Below are positions 5,267 to 6,354 of a stretch of 6,354 nucleotides of DNA, in pieces. Source of the DNA: Bacillota bacterium (GTDB lineage Bacteria; Bacillota; UBA4882; UBA8346); NCBI GenBank assembly GCA_003501335.1, contig DNPQ01000522.1, positions 1 to 6,354 of the forward strand, read 5' to 3'. How positions within the stretch are numbered: the first letter of the stretch is position 1; every line of letters starts with the position of its first letter. The position numbers and the translations under genes are program-made. The notes under the pieces were generated by a model. That model ran no database searches. It saw only the letters and a program-made list of their open reading frames with translations, and was not told the origin of the DNA.

Positions 5267-6166
5267 ATGGAAACTTCAGCAAAAATACGTTTTTTAATTC
5301 CCACCTTAGTCTTGGTGTTGCTTTTAGCCATTGGAGGCTGGTATTGGTATGCCAATATGAGAGCTTATGTCTCCACCGATGATGCCCTGGTTGATAGTTA
5401 TCAATCAACCATTAGCCCCAAAATGTTGGGCAAAATCGAAAGTCTGGAAGTGAAAGAAGGAGACTATGTTAAAGCAGGTCAGATCCTCGTTAAAATGGAT
5501 GATTCTGATTTGCGGGCCGCGGAAAACCAAAATCAGGCCAATATTGCATATACCCAAGAGAGTGTGATCAAGGCTAAAGTTGATCTAGACAAAGCCCAAG
5601 AAGATTTTGAACGGGGTAAAACTCAATTTAAAGATGGCTCTCTGGCTCAGCAAGATTATGACCATTTGGAAAAAACGTTGGAATCAGCCCGTGCCGCCTA
5701 TGCTATCGCCTTAGCTCAGGTTAAAAATGGTCAGACTCAATTGGGTGTCACCGAGACCCAATTGCAAAGTGAAACCATCCTTGCCCCGATTGAAGGCGTA
5801 ATTTCCAAACGCTGGGTAATGCCGGGAGATATCGTCCAGCCCAGTCAGCCAATATTTTCACTCTTTGATGTTAAACATGTCTGGATAACCGCAAACTTTG
5901 AAGAAACAAAAATAGCTGCTCTGCGGCTGGGTGAGCCCGCGGAAATATCCGTCGATGCATATCCGGGAATTCTTTTTGAAGGTCATGTCAGTGAAGTGGG
6001 TTCCAATACGGCTGCTCAATTTTCTTTAATCCCGCCGAATAATGCCTCCGGCAATTTTACCAAGGTAACTCAAAGAGTTCCTATTAAAATTGCGGTCGAT
6101 ACTCATCTGTCCGGTAAGCCCTTACTTCCGGGAATGTCGGTGGAACTCAAAGTGAAGGTGAGATAA
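5267..6166 (+). CDS. HlyD/EmrA-type membrane fusion (periplasmic adaptor) protein of a drug efflux pump
   Basis: The adaptor subunit that pairs with the DHA2 transporter encoded next. Residues 1-9 are a short cytoplasmic tail, 9-28 one membrane helix, and the rest lies outside the membrane. YVSTDDALVDSYQSTISPKMLGKIESLEVKEGDYVKAGQ is the EmrA-type start of the barrel-sandwich (lipoyl-like) domain. Residues about 82-170 are an alpha-helical hairpin rich in Ala, Gln and Glu. APIEGVISKRWVMPGDIVQPSQPIFSL (about 173-199) is the second lipoyl half. WITANFEETKIAALRLGEPAEISVDAYPG and the C-terminal VPIKIAVD and LLPGMSVELKVKV form the beta-barrel parts. At 299 residues it is shorter than E. coli EmrA (about 390), mainly through a shorter hairpin, and looks intact. 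A purine-rich GAAAGGGCGG precedes the ATG at a rather long spacing. Confidence 0.92.
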   Translation: METSAKIRFLIPTLVLVLLLAIGGWYWYANMRAYVSTDDALVDSYQSTISPKMLGKIESLEVKEGDYVKAGQILVKMDDSDLRAAENQNQANIAYTQESVIKAKVDLDKAQEDFERGKTQFKDGSLAQQDYDHLEKTLESARAAYAIALAQVKNGQTQLGVTETQLQSETILAPIEGVISKRWVMPGDIVQPSQPIFSLFDVKHVWITANFEETKIAALRLGEPAEISVDAYPGILFEGHVSEVGSNTAAQFSLIPPNNASGNFTKVTQRVPIKIAVDTHLSGKPLLPGMSVELKVKVR

Positions 6167-6354
6167 ATGGTCGCATTCCATCGCCGTATCCGCCGAAACT
6201 TAGTCAATCAAATTGAGGCTCTAAATCCCGAGCATGAATCTTATCGTTGGTTTGTGCTGGCAAATATTATGATCGGCACCTTTATGGCGGTCCTGGATTC
6301 AACCATTGTCGATGTTAGTTTGACGAAGATTATGGCCAGCTTCGGGGCCAGCCT
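6167..6354 (+). CDS. EmrB/QacA-type DHA2 major facilitator drug antiporter, N-terminal part (cut by the window edge)
   Basis: Only the first 62 codons are present. Residues 1-28 are a basic cytoplasmic tail (HRRIRRN and on), and the first membrane helix begins at about 30: WFVLANIMIGTFMAVLDSTIVDVSLTKIMASFG. AVLDSTIV is the characteristic helix-1 motif of 14-helix DHA2 drug:proton antiporters (consensus near LDxTIVNVALP). Here the usual Asn is Asp and the usual Pro is Thr. The ATG follows the hlyD stop codon with no gap (TAAATG), and AAGGTGAG inside the end of hlyD supplies a ribosome binding site, so translation of the two subunits is probably coupled. It should export hydrophobic toxic compounds using the proton gradient together with the HlyD protein. 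Confidence 0.88.
   Translation, partial: MVAFHRRIRRNLVNQIEALNPEHESYRWFVLANIMIGTFMAVLDSTIVDVSLTKIMASFGAS

Noticed and set aside
5267..6166. Truncated or frameshifted HlyD gene, because it is short
   Set aside because: Both lipoyl halves, the hairpin, the barrel strands and the C-terminus are all present in one frame; only the hairpin is shorter.
1..6354. A previously undescribed multi-gene defence or mobile system
   Set aside because: All larger genes belong to known families with plausible ordinary roles. No toxin-antitoxin pair, nuclease, reverse transcriptase, integrase or phage gene was seen.

Overview
The window looks like ordinary chromosomal DNA from a low- to mid-GC Gram-positive-type bacterium, probably an anaerobic Firmicute (Clostridia or a Negativicutes relative). 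This rests on AT-rich intergenic stretches, strong AGGAG-type ribosome binding sites, TTGATT-17-TATAAT type promoters and the protein families present. The assignment to a class is inference; nothing in the window names the organism.

Layout. The left edge (to 266) holds the end of a small two-helix membrane protein on the + strand, open at the window edge. Bases 267-603 carry no convincing gene but include three tandem 21-bp repeats (410-472). Two minus-strand genes follow: a membrane-anchored, NodB-like polysaccharide deacetylase with an Ig-like N-terminal domain (604-2040) and, upstream of it, a metal-dependent amidohydrolase-2 family protein resembling non-oxidative aromatic acid decarboxylases (2237-3202). 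A weak minus-strand terminator (2144-2171) separates them. Bases 3203-3643 form a divergent intergenic region with a possible 37-codon minus-strand ORF (3295-3408). From 3644 everything reads +: a flavodoxin-fold NAD(P)H-dependent oxidoreductase with an iron-sulfur-flavoprotein-like cysteine cluster (3644-4315), a long perfect hairpin (4371-4407), then a TetR regulator (4620-5243), an HlyD/EmrA-type membrane fusion protein (5267-6166) and the start of an EmrB/QacA (DHA2) drug:proton antiporter (6167 to the right edge).

The clearest functional unit is the last one: tetR-hlyD-DHA2, a drug or toxic-compound export operon that probably represses itself through a dyad-rich stretch just upstream of its promoter. 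The aromatic decarboxylase-like gene and the oxidoreductase are transcribed divergently and could share regulatory DNA. A theme of handling aromatic or toxic compounds across these genes is possible but is inference only. I found no evidence for a novel multi-gene system. The most unexplained items are the 21-bp repeats, the 14-bp perfect hairpin without a T-tract, and the small frames in the divergent region. Two starts were moved to internal ATGs because those have good ribosome binding sites and the longer versions do not.
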